Position numbers and translations under genes: made by a program. The notes below the pieces were generated by a model, which did not search any database, was not told the DNA's origin, and was given only the letters and a program-made list of their open reading frames with translations. Positions 28,901-43,900 of a DNA stretch of 64,000 bases are shown piece after piece. The stretch comes from Monarcha castaneiventris obscurior (Eukaryota; Chordata; Aves; Passeriformes; Monarchidae). The DNA lies in the NCBI GenBank assembly GCA_026261815.1, contig JAMPIT010000434.1:17791001-17855000 (forward strand). Reading direction: 5' to 3'. Position 1 is the first letter of the stretch. Every line of letters starts with the position of its first letter.

Positions 28901-31900
28901 AGATAACTCCATATAGATGTCCAGCTAAAATTACCAATTAGCTCCCCAATTGGCTGCAACGGCTTCGATTGGTGTGTAATGGACTCTGGGGCCGGCGCGC
29001 AGAGCAGGCCGGGCGGCGCCATCCCTTTGTGCGGTGACACACAATCCCGGCGGGCCGCCATCGATCCCGCTCCGCCGCGCACCCGCGGCACCGCCGCCAG
29101 CGCCGGGAGCCGCGCCGCCGAGCCACGGCCAACCTGCACCGCGCCAGGAGCTGCTGACTACAAGGAACCTTTATGGGCCACACTGCGCCTGGGCTAGAGT
29201 CAGAACAATTTTATAGCTCATTGTTTCTCAAGGTCACATCCGTCCCGTACGATTCTTAAAGAGACAGCTGGAACTAAATAGGAAAGCAATACTGGTAAAA
29301 AACAACCCTTCAAAGAAAATCAGTGATATGAAACTCAGACCAGTCACAACACAACTCCTGTTACCTTCTCCTCTCTGTTCTTGTCAATTCTCTCATCAAC
29401 ACTTCTACATGTCTCTTTTTTGTCTTTCCTTCTTTTCTCCAGCTTTCACTCATTACTCTGGTTGCCATGTATTTATCTCAAAGTTGGACTTCTAGTCTCT
29501 TCAACTGGGTGATCCTATTAATTACTTTGTAATCAACAAAGATCTTCAAGAGTAGCTACATGAGAACAATCCTACTCAGGATTCAGGTCCTAGACAGGCC
29601 CATTGTCAATCCTTCAGAACAGAAGTTCTGAACTTCAGAAGCTTAACTTTAGAAATCCCTTGACCACTTTGAAATGTTTCATGCGTTTATTCTCCCGTTC
29701 TCAAACAAGGAAGCGGCAAACAGGGAGGTATGGAAGACTGTAGGGCTTTAAGGTTACTACAACCCAAAACAGTAGCACATGCATCAGAGAAAGTAACTCA
29801 GTCACCACATCTATACTTTAGCTTATTGGCTAAGCTAGAAATAAATATGGACTCTGTTTTACAAACCATGCCTACTTTATGCTGTTTCATTATCTGTACT
29901 GAGTATTTTAGTTTATGTATTTACCAAAATAAACTCAATTTTTTTTTTTGTACTGGAACATGCTTTTAGCACACAAACTAAGTTCCTTCTTTTTTTAAAT
30001 GTATGTTCTCAAGTTTAACTGTGTGCTTCAGTAATTTGACAAAGTAAAATTGCTTCAAGAAATTCCTTGTAGCCTTTTCACACAGCTGAATTACAGATAA
30101 TTAAAGCCAGCTCTGAGGTTGGTTCAACCAACATGATGGTCAAAGCTTTGGGAAAGGATGAAAGGAAGCAGCTCCTCTAGACAAAGGACTCTCCTCATAT
30201 CAACTTTAGTACATGGCAAATAATATTTTAAGAAAGCACATGGTCTTCTAGATCCAAGTGTTAAATTCACCACACCTGGCCTCAGTTGCTCCTCATTAAT
30301 TCACTTACAACATGGCAGCCACAATCCACTACCTGACACGGATGTGCTCCAAAGGACCATAACCATTACCAAAGGAAAATTTCTCCATAAAAATGAATGC
30401 AGTGGCATGTGCAGACACTTAATCACACAAAATTTAAACACACACACAAAAAATATAGATATATATGTGTATGTATGTATGTATGTATGTCTGATGCAAA
30501 GGACAGAGAGGCAGGAGCAAGGATACCCAGACTGCCAATTAAAACACAGGCTGGCTTTTCAGAATAGATCACCATTTTGAAACACCTCAACCCTTTTTAG
30601 CTGTTAGACTGAATGCTTGATCATGAACCCGTTTTGCTGTCCTTCTCTGATTACTCATCTGCAGAAGACGACAACAATGAAAAAGTAAATGTCCAAAAAC
30701 AGGCAGCAGGAATGCTCACAGAGATTCCAACACAGAGAATACAATGCTCACAGAAAATACAATGTGGCCACAATACAGCCACAGGTTGTTTATTTAGGAA
30801 GATGTAAACATACTCTAAGTAAATATCCCCAAATTTGGAACTAGAAGGTGTTTTTGTGAGTGCTAAGCAGCAGCCTTGGACACCTCTGCCATACTCCAGC
30901 TGTGGAATTGGCTGTCCTGAATGCCAGCAATGGATCAGCTGCATGAGCAGGGGTCTCAGTCTGCACGGAGAGAGGGAAATCAGTAGAATTTGATGGCCAG
31001 GCCCAAAAGCAGCCCTCAGAGAGGCTCCTCTCTGCTTCCGGGAGGCCTCAATCAACTCAAACTCTCTCGCAGACATCCCCCAACCAAAAGGCCTTAACTG
31101 AAGCTGATTCAGCTGGTTCTTTTGCAGAGGAGCATCGTGCAACATGTCTAAGCTTTTAAGTCAAAGTCTTCATCCACCTCTCCACCTTGTGCTGTGTGTG
31201 AGAAGCAGAACAACAGAACTTCACTGCTGAATTTTCCATTTCCTAAGTGGGAATAAGAATCTCAAGCAAAATTAAACTGTTTTCACTGAACCAGACTGAT
31301 TTAAGAATGTTATCTGTAAGCTTTAGAAACAAGACAGAATCTACCCTGGCCAAAACCTTCCAGAAATACACCAGTAATTAATGTTAGGTGAAAAGACAAG
31401 AGATTGTACAAGCTTTAAGTAATGCTAAACAGCAATGTAAAAAGAAAATAGAACTAAATTTTTACATGATAAAATTCAGCTTTTTTGAAGGGAAAAGAAC
31501 AGCTGAAGCTGGTAATTCATCCTAGAAGAAAAAAAACCCCAAAATTAAATTAAAGGTAGTTTGATATTCTTCTATACTTGCTGTATCATTAGTTGTTGGA
31601 TCCAGTTGCTCAAACTCTATCAATAAAGGACTTACATAAGTGTGTAGTGTTTCTTTTTTATGCATACATACACACACATATAAAAATACAAATTCAGCTG
31701 CTGAGACACCTGAAAACACCATAGAAGAATAGCAGCTGAAGACATCTGTTGCATTAACCAGAACTCACAACAGAATCTGCCTTCATCCATCTACAAACCT
31801 TTTGCTCTTAATTCCTTTTATCATATAGCAAGAGATTTAAATGCATTACTATTTCTGCTCTGCCTACACTTACCACCCAAACCTAGAAAATAGTAGGTAA

Positions 31901-34900
31901 AATATTCATATAAATGTTAGACACACAGAAACCTAGCTAATATATAGAATATCCATACAATCTGCATTTTCAAATGTTGAAGGTTACAGCCAAATCTACT
32001 AGGATATATGTCTAATCTTTTATCACTATTGCACAAACTAATTTATGTACAGTAAGATTACGCTGAAACTGGAGAACTCTTCATTTATTTCAGAAATAAT
32101 TCAACCATGTTCGTTATGCCTTTACATACAAAGCATCCAAGCCCTATCTATATATCTACACACATGATGTGAGAGTTCTCAATTCCAAATCAATAGCAGA
32201 TACCAACTTCAGCAGAGCCCAAAGCTGAGAGAAAATATACACAAGCCCTGATCCTCTTACACACATTCCCACTGTTTGGATCCTCACCACAACCCTTCTG
32301 TCTGCAGTTTCAACCACAAAGAGCCACCAGAGCCCTTTCCCATTGGGGAGCATCAAACATCTTCAGTGACAATGCAATCGATAAAACTTTAACAACTTGT
32401 AAGGATACGGGAGAGCAAAAGGCACAAAATACCAAAAAACACCCCAACCAACATTTTATACCAGGTTAAGCAGAAGGATTAAAATGCCAGAAGCTGTCAC
32501 ATTTCATTTTTACATGGGTCTTCTTATAACACAACCTTTATGCAACCGAATTGTTTACATGGAACAGCACATGCCCACTTGACCAAGGCAGAAGTTTAAA
32601 AAGTCAAATTAAAAGAAGTTTTTGATAACATGAATTTATCCTAATTGAAAGGTTTTTTCAAAATACCATTTAAAAAAAAAAATGAAGGAAAGGTTAGCAG
32701 TGGGACCATTTTGGTTTCTTATTTATTATTATTTCCCTATGTCCAGCAGTCCAAATGGTAGAAACTGGGCTATGTCTGTCAAAACCACCATAAAATAATG
32801 ACAAACAACAATTTACAGAAGAGAAACATTATTAGTAAAAATAATTTACAAGACTAAACAGTTTTACACTTCATATCTTAATTAACAGACATGATAGTAA
32901 TTTATCAAAAGAATAATCATCTTTTAACAGTAACCTGTAATAGAAAATCCCACAAACAAAGGACCACAGCACAAACACATATTCCAGCTGCTCAGGTAAG
33001 GCACACTTGTGCTGAGAGAAAAGATCTTTTAAAAGGAAAGAATAACATGAACATTGCAGAAGTTTCACAACACTTGACACTGGACTGCCCTATTTGCTCA
33101 TTTTTGGTTTTTTTCACCTGTGTTTTGCAAACAAGTAACCTGATCCACACAGATACATACATCATTGTCAAGAGTCTGCTAAAATGAAGACTTTTCACTC
33201 AGGCTATGTAGTATCCCCCTCCAAAAGCAGATCAAGTAGCCCAATTAAAATGCTGAAGGATATCTTAACCCCCAAAATATGGGATAATGATACAAATATG
33301 CTTCTGATCTTTCAGTCACAAAAGTTTTAAATGCTAATTACAATGCAAGGCTGGCTGGCTTTCATAAACCAAGAAATTCTACCAAGAAGTTTCCTGAGCA
33401 GGAAGACAGTTCAGTACCAAAATGTTAAATTGTCCTAGACCCACCAGCGACTTGGAAGCCTCTGAGCTACTGTTCAGTTCCCAAAGCTGCTTCCAATGAA
33501 ATGTATTTGTACGCTAATCTCAAAGGCAATTTGGCCGTGTCTGATTACAGCAGAGAATGAGATGCATAGGATAATAACAAAGTTTACTTAAACTGATATA
33601 TGAATTTTTTTACAGTGATTAGATAATCATTTCCAGAACGTGTTGAGTTTTCAGCCATGTTTAATATCAAAACAAAGTCGTATCTTTAACATTTCTTTTC
33701 TAATGTATTCTGACTTCTCTTAATGCTTGCGATAAATTCCATTTCCAAAGCATGAGTGATTTTTATTAAATGACAAGGGTATTTCTACAGATCTACTAGA
33801 AAATCACAATAAAATGTGAACCAGATGCACAAGCTATTACAAACCCAGGTTATTTGAAACTGGGAAGTGTCTTACAGTGACATCCCAACCAGACATTGCT
33901 TACACTCAACCACCAATCACTTTCTTAACAAAGGGAGAATGAGAAGAGTGATAACTATCACTGCAGAAAGGGAACAGTGTGTAATTAAGCCACTTAACAG
34001 GAAGCAAATGAATGTGAAAAAGGCTGAACTGCAACAGTGCCACCTACAGTAAAGGACATTACCAGGCTAAGTAAATCAATCAGTGTTTAGTCAGAAAAGT
34101 AATAAAATTAGAGCTCAAAAAATGAAATCTGATTTCAGCAAAAAACTGAGCTCTAATAATGTCATGTACAACTTTTTGGTTTTTATACACTTCAAAAATT
34201 AGTCCCTGCTCAAGGTGAAAGCATTCTCTTAAATATCAGTACATATGCCCTCAGCTTTCACATTTAAAAGCCTACACAAAACATAAATGAAAAAGTAACA
34301 TGTTTCTGAAGCTCTAATTCCTCATTTACCTTTTTTTATAAAATAAAAAAAAAAGCCAGACAGAAGCCAGATAGGCAAAGAACAGCTGGAGCCTTACCTT
34401 GCATTCCACCACACTCTGATCTGATTCACATGTGACATAGATTTCATCGACTGCACGCCGGAGATTGTCAAAGAGGAACGCCCAGTACCGAGCCCGCAGA
34501 TCCACCTTTCGAGGCTGCCTTGTTTTGGTGGGGCTTTTGTCAAAGTTTTTATCTCCAGCTCCTGCTGCTGTTAATTTACAGTCTAAGCTGGTGTTCTGAA
34601 AACAAGAAGGTACAAAGAAAAAGGAGAACAAGCAAAATTATGGTAAGGAGTTGTGTTTCTGTGCAACACACCTTTTATCAACATATTGAAACAGCTGTAA
34701 ACAAGAACTTCTTCACTAAAGAAGACATCATTGCACTGACTTGAATTTTTTAGAACACACTTTGTCAAATATAGGCAGCACTTAGGTTCAACTAGATTCT
34801 GTTTCTTTGACAGCTATAATATTTTCATTCCACAGCAGTATGAGATACTCTTAGCACACTGCAAAGTTACATTTTCTAATCACATATCCTGTATTGCTTA

Positions 34901-37900
34901 TTCTGACAGGTGTGTATATCCAGAGGTGAAAACAGCATTTCACTAATAAACATACCAGCAATATTCCACCAGAAGGAAATTCTATTACCAAGACATTACA
35001 TATGACATGATTGTTTTAAAACCCTCATACTAATACATGTTAATGCCAGTGAAATGCTGATGTGGCTCACCCTAAAACACAGACTTAACTGACCCAGTCC
35101 TGCTTTGCTGCACAGATGCAGGGGACAGCCAACATGCTAAATGGGATGGGATGGGATATTCCAAAGGATTCTGAAGCACACCTATTTGTCTAAAAATACC
35201 AAATCACCACTTGGTCCCATGACACTGCCCTTCTTAAACCTAAAATTCTCTCCAACAAAAGAAAACAAACAGTAAAATCCTGTTGCCATAAGCTTGTGCA
35301 TTACATAGCCAGTGGGCAAGCAGCCCCAGTAAACCCCAAATGACACCCAACTGTGTGCTACTTTGTGATGGAGGTATTAGCTACATGTTAAAGTAGCCTG
35401 GTTTGGGTTGGCTTTTTTCATTAATCTATTTCTTTTAACAGCACCTTTAATGTAGTTTTGATGCACTGGTCCACTGTGGCATATATATCCAGCAAATCAA
35501 TTCTTACTGGAGTACTCTTGTAGGGATTACAATCCCATTCTAAATGCTCTACTTTGGTGATTGAATAAGAAAAATCAAAACAGACACCACACATAACAGT
35601 TCACAGTGTTCATAATTAGAATATCTAATCACTAACTAGAAAGAGTGTAATTTTCAGAACAATTGGCTGGGATTCAAGCCTTTTTGTCCTGTACCACACA
35701 TCATTAAACACGCTGCACTTTGCAATTAGGGAGGGAGACAGTGTTGTCAGAATGGTTATGCTCTCACCTGCGTTTGTGGTGAGATGCTAATTTTTCTTTA
35801 AGAAGCAGAAGAATGGGCACCTGATTTACTACAATCACACCAACATCTCTGCTACCCTTACATACATCTCCAAGTGCTGCAATTGTACTCCAGATGAACC
35901 CCAGCTAATGTATGCACAAGAGCCATGTTCAGAAAGATGCATGGCATAAACAACCAGTGAACAGCAATTGCAGAAGGGTTTCATATTTTTTCTTCCATGA
36001 CATAAGTCACCTCTTAACAAACTGCTGGGGGAAAAGATGCTCCTTAGCTGAGGCCTTGTATAAAAACATTTAAAGCAAAGCTTATATACTGGCTAATTTA
36101 TAGCTCCTTGAAACTACAGTTTATAATGATGCAAGCACAACTACAGAATCATAAATAGCTACATTAAAATAACAGAGCTACCTGTTGCTGCCTGTATTTA
36201 TAAGATGTGACCTTAGGAAAGTGATCAGGTTTACAGTCATTCAGCTAATACTGTTGATATAAAGGGCAAGTTGTTTTGGGATGAGAAATGTGCATAATTC
36301 CCACTATTCGAAAGATAAGTTTTCAAACCTATCTTTAAAAGACGATGTCATGGAATGTTTTGATATTTAGCAATAAATGTTACCCATCTCCTCTATTTGG
36401 CATCCATTTATCTTCACTCTTATATGTCAGCAATATTTTAATGAGGAAAACACTACATGTAGGCTCTGCAAGTCATAGCAGTTCCATTCTTATCCTGTAA
36501 GCAGATTTTCAGGGTCTCAGTAAAACCTAAGCAACATTTACAGCTACCCATGTTCCAGCAGAACACCTCTGAAAGGACGAAACCCTCTGGACTACCTGAT
36601 TCCTTGTAAACACTATCACACAAGTAGGTAAGCATTAAGTTGGTGGTTTGTTATTATCAATAATATATTAACTTGCAGTGATAGTTCAAATATTCAACTG
36701 CAGAAGATTAAAAGCTTATGTGCCTTTTAACTTAACAGCCATGGGAATACCCCTTCTTACATCCCAAGTAACCCAGAATGGATGATGAAGGTGACATTAA
36801 AACTGAATCTCTCTTGGTGTTTTTTAATTTTTTTTTTCCCACTAATAGTTTCAGTAACTTGCCTTGGACTTGTGGAAAGTATGCAATGTATATTTATACT
36901 CTCAGGATGCCAAAGTTTATTGAATGTATATTTGCCAGCACCCTACTGAAAGGAAGATGAGGTTGATAAGATCATATGACAGCTCTTGTAAGTTTATTTT
37001 CTTGAGATTAGTGGCCCATTTAGATGTAAAGGAAAATTAAAAGTGAAAGCTCAACAAAACTAAGCCAAAAAAGCCACCAATTACAGCAGTATCCAGTGTC
37101 TGAAAAGCAGTAGAAATAAAGGTGCTGAACGCCAATTTGAGATGCCAAGATGCACAGACACTTAGCAATCCATTTCAAACCTTAACTGAATCCACCAGGA
37201 ATGCACTGTGTCAACAAGATCTTTAGCAGAGCAATCCCACAGAGCCACTGAGCAGCAATCAAACATTCTCCTGAAAACGCAGCATTCACATAATCCCCAA
37301 GTTAGACAGAACCCAAACTGTGCAGCACATGGTTCTCACACCCTCAATACTCCCTGGGCAAACCCTTACAGGGAGCCCCAAGTACATCACTAACACTCCA
37401 CCCTCACAGAGCAAGAGAAGCAGGATACACAATGTCTGTAAGTATCAGTGTGTGAAGAGAGAACACAAGGCTAATGGGTGCTCAACTAAACTGGGAAAAT
37501 AACATGCCTATGTTTTAAAGATGCAAAAACCTATGGAAGCAGAACATTTTTTCTTTTTTGAAAAATAACATCTTCCATATGCTTTATTACCAAATTCTGA
37601 CAGGTTGCCTCAAAATACTAAATGGCTAAAGCTGTACTAATGGCTAAATCCATAAATCAAAGAAAAACAGCAGTTAAAAATTAAACACAGGGAAAGACTG
37701 AGATATTACTTTATCAATGTAATAAAGATTGTCATTCACAGAGAAAAAAAGCCCGAATAAAAATAGGAGTGGTTTCTTCTTTACAATTCTCATTCAGACT
37801 GGCTTTCCAGTCATGGAAACTTTTTTACAAAATAAGATATACTGACTTGAGCCACTAACACATGAGGTCAAGACATTTCCTTAAATTAGAAACTGGGGGG

Positions 37901-40900
37901 AAAGGCAGCCCTTGTAGAAGCAGCATGCTTAGAAGAAGAATATCCTATATCATTGTACTGAACAGCACTTCCCTTAAAATAACTTTAATGCCCACAAGTC
38001 ATGTGTGCAGAGGCTGGGAAGTGCCAAAAGGAAAGCCTGAGGAAGATAACCTAAATTCTGGCAATTTTAACTTCTGAATACTTGACTTTGAAACTTATAT
38101 GCTTTAAAAACACAATGTATGCATAGTTTTAGAGAAGCATTAATCAGCCAATAATATATCAGTGATCTCAAAGAAAAACAATGTTATGTCATCAATTTTA
38201 TGTCACAATAAAAAATGAGCAGATACCTGTTTTGCAGTCTTATGTGTTCCTTGAGTCACCCTTTTTGTTTTTCCACCAGATTGCCATTTTGATTTTCCTG
38301 TGGGAGAAGAAACTGTTTTAATCAACAATAACGATTTTAATTAAATAGAGCACCTTAGAATACATATATCTCGTCTCGCAATGTACTGAGGGGGGCACAG
38401 TTTCTGAGTTAAGAGGTTTGGCAAATTTTATATTCTAAATATATATTCCATTGTTCAGAACATGGATAATGCCAGAAAACACTAGAAAATGAAAAAAATA
38501 CAAGAAAGGCAAGACATACAGACTTCATTAAACAAAGGTAACCCAGCTTTACGTTCTTAGTGCCTCTAAAGATCATATCATTACAATCTACATGTCAAAT
38601 ATGATACTAGTTTTCTATACAAATTTTAAGAAGTCTGCTTTTGAATGACTGCTTAATCAGCTATTACAGAATTAAAACAAGAAATATATTTTTTAGGAAA
38701 ACCAAATGTAATGGCTTAGTTTTTCTGGAACTGTTCTGCCAAGAAAGATGGGAAAAACCAGAACATAGGTCAGGATTTAGTTCAACATTTAGGGAGCCAA
38801 AAGAAGAGAGAAAAACATTCACGTAACACAAGTCTGTCTCCTTAAGATGTGAAATCCTTCACAAACGTACCTGTCTTCCTCCACTGCTTATGCAAAGTGA
38901 CTTTAGCAGCTATGCTTGCAAAACCAGTTTGAATTCCCCCAGTCAGAAAGGTTGACTCCAAGTCTCAGTGCTGTGGTGGTGGCAGTTAACTGATTTAGAG
39001 TTATCTTTGCATAGAAATATCTGAGTTAGCATAGACAACCTGATCTGTTTGCACTTTATCTTTAAATTTGCTGTGGGGCAATGTAAAAAAATTTATTCCT
39101 CCAAGTATCTAATTTGCACAACATGCAAATCATAGGATCCAATTACCAAAAATGTAAGCAAGCTAAGACAAAACAGTAACTATGGAAAGAGTTTTCTCTA
39201 TCGCAGATTACATCCAAATAGAAGTTTCAAGACTATTTAGTCAGATGAAGCCAAGCAAATCAATGCATTAGTTGAATACAGTCCTCTCTAGACCATGGAG
39301 ATCATTCTTGAATTTCAGAATTGTCCAGTTGAGTTTTTAACAGTTCTGAGGCCAAATTCCCCAAAGTAGCCCAGCTGTTTTACATTGCTCTGGTTATGTA
39401 AAGCAGCTGCAAACCTGTCTAAATCAAGCAGTTGTACAGCTGGTTTGTATCAGTGGCTATTCCAGGCAGCCAGGCTTTTAATTTAAAACAAATTAAAAAT
39501 TATTTGCTTGATAATTCATTTTTAAAATGCTACATTAGCCAAAAAAACAGGTATAAACTCATATATTGAACTCAATTTAGCAGCATTCAGGGGGAAAAAA
39601 AAAATCCTTCAGCTACTGCATGTATAAAACCTTCATAGTCACTAAAAAGCTTAAACTGGGGAATAGTTCCACGACAGACTTCTGATAACTGAAGTATTTC
39701 AATCACCAAAGCCTCTCCTCTGATGTGATTTACAATGCAAAGACAAGGGTTTGAAGGCAATGGCAAACAGGACTTACACAGTGAAAAGGTTTGCAACAAA
39801 TATGGGTACATTAAAATTAAAAAGGGTCAGATGAACACATCAAGTTGCAGACTCTTTAGATTCTATAAAATCCAGAATAACAATCCATCATCTAAGATCC
39901 GTGAAATCTCGGAACAAGTCCCTTCTAAAGATGAAAGCAAGTTTCCAGGAACTTCCTATATGGGGCAGAAATTTGGAGGCAAATAGCAGGTTTTGCAAAT
40001 TTAATATAGTGTGGGGAAAGGACTAACTTTTTCTTAAGGTGTACAGGCCAGAAAACTTTGCATTTCAGCAGCAGCCACATTTTCAAGCTTTCTTATTCCT
40101 TTTCTTACAATAATAGCTCTGGTTCCTAGAAGGTATCCTCCTTTCTGCTTCTGTCCTGTACTCCCAAGCAGTGACAGCACTGCTCAATGGCTGTTTGTAT
40201 GTTCAGGGGTGACTGGTGTGTAACTGGTGTGTAACTGCACCATGCTGGCATTGCTACGAGATGCACAGACCTCAGTGACATCTGAAGGGCATCCCCTGCT
40301 AGCAATTTACTAAACTGTAAGGAGAGAACAATAGTGACCCAAGAAGATCACCTCCTTTAAGCTGCCCATGTGAAATATATAAAGTATCAAAGTTTTGCAG
40401 CATTGTAGGAGCTACAGCCATATTTTACACTGGAAGTCCACCTCCTTCCTGTCTGGTGATTAAATACGAAGCACACAAGGTTTATGACTTGTGAAGACTT
40501 CCTGTCAAAAAGCTCAGGTGCCAATATCTACCAAAAAACCCCACTGATAACCTACTTTCAAAAGCTATCTTTTACCTAACAATCTCAACAACCATCCTGC
40601 TCATCTCTCTTTTTGGATATTTTTACTGGAATGGGAAATGTGGGAATTGCCTTTAAATTTAGCAGTTAATTGCAGTCTTCATTTCTGTCCTGGGTATGGC
40701 AGAGATCAACTGCACGTGTTGTTTCAGCATCTTTGACACAGTTCATCATCACACCCTCAGCAGGAATGATAATTTTCAACTGAGGAAGCATGCTGGAGTT
40801 TCTAATCCTACTATGAACCATATCTTTTCACAGGTTTGTAGAGCAGCAGCAGATAGTATTTTTCTAACTGTACAAAGCTAAGGATCTGGAGAAATGACTG

Positions 40901-43900
40901 CCTCCAAGCATGGATACAACCAAAATTCTCCACGTTTCTCCACCTCCAGATTGAATTTCAGCAACACATTTTGCACAAAATTACTTTTATAAATTAGTGT
41001 CACTGTCTCAGCCAGAATATAATGGCCCTGTATTCACCTACCAGCACTAGACTGGATTCCCATTCATTCCAGTGAAATTCAAGGCTTGAAAGTTATGAGC
41101 CCTAAAGAATCACCTTCACACCACATTCTGCCAGCTCCCATCAGACCAGTGCTGCAAGGGCTCACACACAATGTGTGCAGTCAGGGCTCCCACAATTCTT
41201 CACATGGCCAAAGAGAGCCAAGTTTCACAACTTTGAGCACATCCCACAAAACCTATTTACTGCAGCAAGCTCTTGCTAAAACAGAGGGATTTGCTGCAGG
41301 CTCCCCAAAGTGTGCCAGGTACCTTTCAACCAATAAAATATGTTTCCTTACCCTGAAATGCTTAATCTGCAAATGAATTCTATACGGCAAGAGCCCAGGT
41401 GATTTTAAAGGGAACAGTCACAAATACAAGATTTTCCAATTTTTCCACACATCTCAAAGTTCCAAAGGTATCTTACCATCTATTAACATTTCAATGTCAG
41501 GCCTTTGCCATTTTTAAACTGTTGCTAATACCATAGCTAAGAGTTTGTAATAGAATTTGTGTGTAGTTGCTTATCTGCATTCAGTGCCTCAAATTTCATT
41601 CTAGGCATGTGAAATAATTACAAAGGAAAGAATTCTGAAACCCTCCCTTGGAACAATCAGAGCTTTCCAAGGTGGGCAAAAGCAACATGACTGCAATTGG
41701 TGACTGGCGGCTGTAGGTTTGGAACGCAAATTCCATTCTAGACACAGAATACCACAACAGTAAATTTTTCAGTTTTAAGACTCCTTCTAAGACACCAAGT
41801 CATTGATAGTGTTGATTAGTTTATCCAACACAATCTGCTGTGTACTACTGAATTCTGTGAAGGAGTATTTGGATTTCAGTGGTTGAAAAGTGTTAACAGT
41901 CACTCTCTCTTCTAGATCATTACCACCGTGGCTGGGACTGTCATGTCATTGATCTGTATTCATAATTAGAATTTCAGATCTGACATAACTGGGGTGCACA
42001 CTGCTCCAAAACACACAACAGACATATCACCTGCCATTCCAGAAATCTCTTTGCTTTTTAAGGAAATATTACTTACTGGCAGAAACTATTTACAGCATGG
42101 AGTCAGAAGTTTTTGATTTCTCTTTTACCCATGTATGCTATATAAAATACACAAGTGTTTCAGAGCAAGAGTTAAATGGGAAGAAGAATAGAAGAACACA
42201 ATTTTTAAAGGAAGCAGAAAAAGGATACAAATGGAAAAGATGAATTCAGCATTTTAATTAATCAACCCTCTATAACACTACCCCAGTAATAAAAAATGCT
42301 CATACCTTGCCTGTGTCTGGAAAAAGAAATAAATCACATTATACATAACAGTATAAAATTTAAAATGTTAAATCACACACGGGTGCTGCCAAATCAATAC
42401 CTCTGAACATTACAAATAGAAGAAACTGCTGCCCAAAGATAAAATTCTGCTTTGTACAGAGGAGTGGCAGGATTGGTGCAGGCACCCTGAATCTTTGGCC
42501 TGATTTACACAAACCTTGAACAAGTTAGAGCTAATTTCTAATTCATAATATTGCTGTATCACCCCTCAGGGACACAGTACATATGGGAAGATCAGCATAA
42601 AATGAACCAGAGCTCAGTGACACCAACACAAACATCCTCGATGCCAGACAAGGGTCAAGAGATAAAGGATCTGGCTCTGCCAGGCTTTCACTAACCACAA
42701 GTTCCCTTTCACAGGGAAATTTTCCATCAGGCAATAATCATCAGATCCTTTGCATTGTGCAAGAAGGCCAGCCTATACTTTAAGAAATTTTAACAAGAAA
42801 GCTCCACTGACGAAGTTCAAAAATTACAATGGGGCTAACAGAACAAAAAGAAGGAAATGAATACAGCTACTTGGATTTTAATTACTGTACATAACTACTA
42901 TTTAATGAAAGCTAAAAATTCCCTTTCACATTCATCATGATTTAGCAGAAATTGTTAAAGCAAACATTCACCTACTAATCACAGTCATTTTTAAAGAAAA
43001 AGCTTTAGAGTTTCTAAAATAATATTACAAGCAAGGCAGTATTAAAAAATAACAGACTCTTTAAACAGAAAGTGAAGCAAACCAAAAGTTGCTCAAAAAT
43101 ACTGCTAGAAATACATTGCGTGTTCCTTTACCACACACTCATTCCTATCACTACCTTCCCCAGGGGAGTAATTTGGAATCTGGAAATACTATGGGCCCCA
43201 ATTCTACTCTGCTTAAAGACGGTTTAAACTTTGCATCAGACATAGGGTTAATTATCTTGCAACTTAAGATGTAACATTTCTTAGAAATATCTTTTCCACT
43301 GGCAGAATCACAGAACAGCTGAGGTTGGAAGGAACCTCTAGAGATCATTTAGCTCAACCTCCAGGCTGTCCAGGACTATGTCCAGGGAGGTTTTGAGCAT
43401 CTCCAAGGAAGATGATGCCCACAATTTTTCTGGGCAACTGGTTCCCATGTTCAGCCACCTTCATAGCATTAAAAAATTTACTTTTAGACACTCAAAAGCT
43501 GCAGCACCTGGACAGGGACATGCGAGCTACAAAAATACTTGAGATGAAGACCTCAAAAACAGCATTCAGACATCTGGAATCTAGTTAGATTGACTAAGAT
43601 AAAAGCTCCTTAAGTCATCGTACCACAAGAGAGTATTACAACAGTAACAAAACTGTTCTGAGGACTTGCATTACAGCATGCTGTCCCCACATATCTCCTT
43701 CTTTAGAGATTCTTCACTGGCATTTACCAAATCTGAAGTGATCCCAAAAGAAACTTCCAAACCTCTTTGTTTTAGAACACAGAGAGCAATTTGTTAGATT
43801 GTTCTAAGTCATCTCTACAATTCTGAATTCCCAAGTTACAAGAGATGGCTTTAAGACAACATGATTGTGTTACACAACTATCTTGATAATACCAGCAGAA

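Larger units (their letters stand above)
26469..34397 (-). other. SCAPER intron, 7929 bp, with an internal CpG-rich patch
   Basis: The largest intron in the window. It contains the CpG-rich, CCAAT-bearing patch at about 28930-29170 and a (GTAT)n microsatellite at 30467-30490. An open minus-strand frame at 30651-31145 has no recognisable homology and I do not call it a gene. The remainder is AT-rich. Confidence 0.7.

Noticed and set aside
28713..29139. Protein-coding potential of the intronic CpG patch
   Set aside because: Open frames exist on both strands but none resembles a known protein; kept only as a candidate regulatory element.
30651..31145. 164-codon minus-strand open frame inside a SCAPER intron
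   Set aside because: No known domain; Cys/Leu-rich composition typical of chance translation; no good start context or splice sites that join SCAPER.
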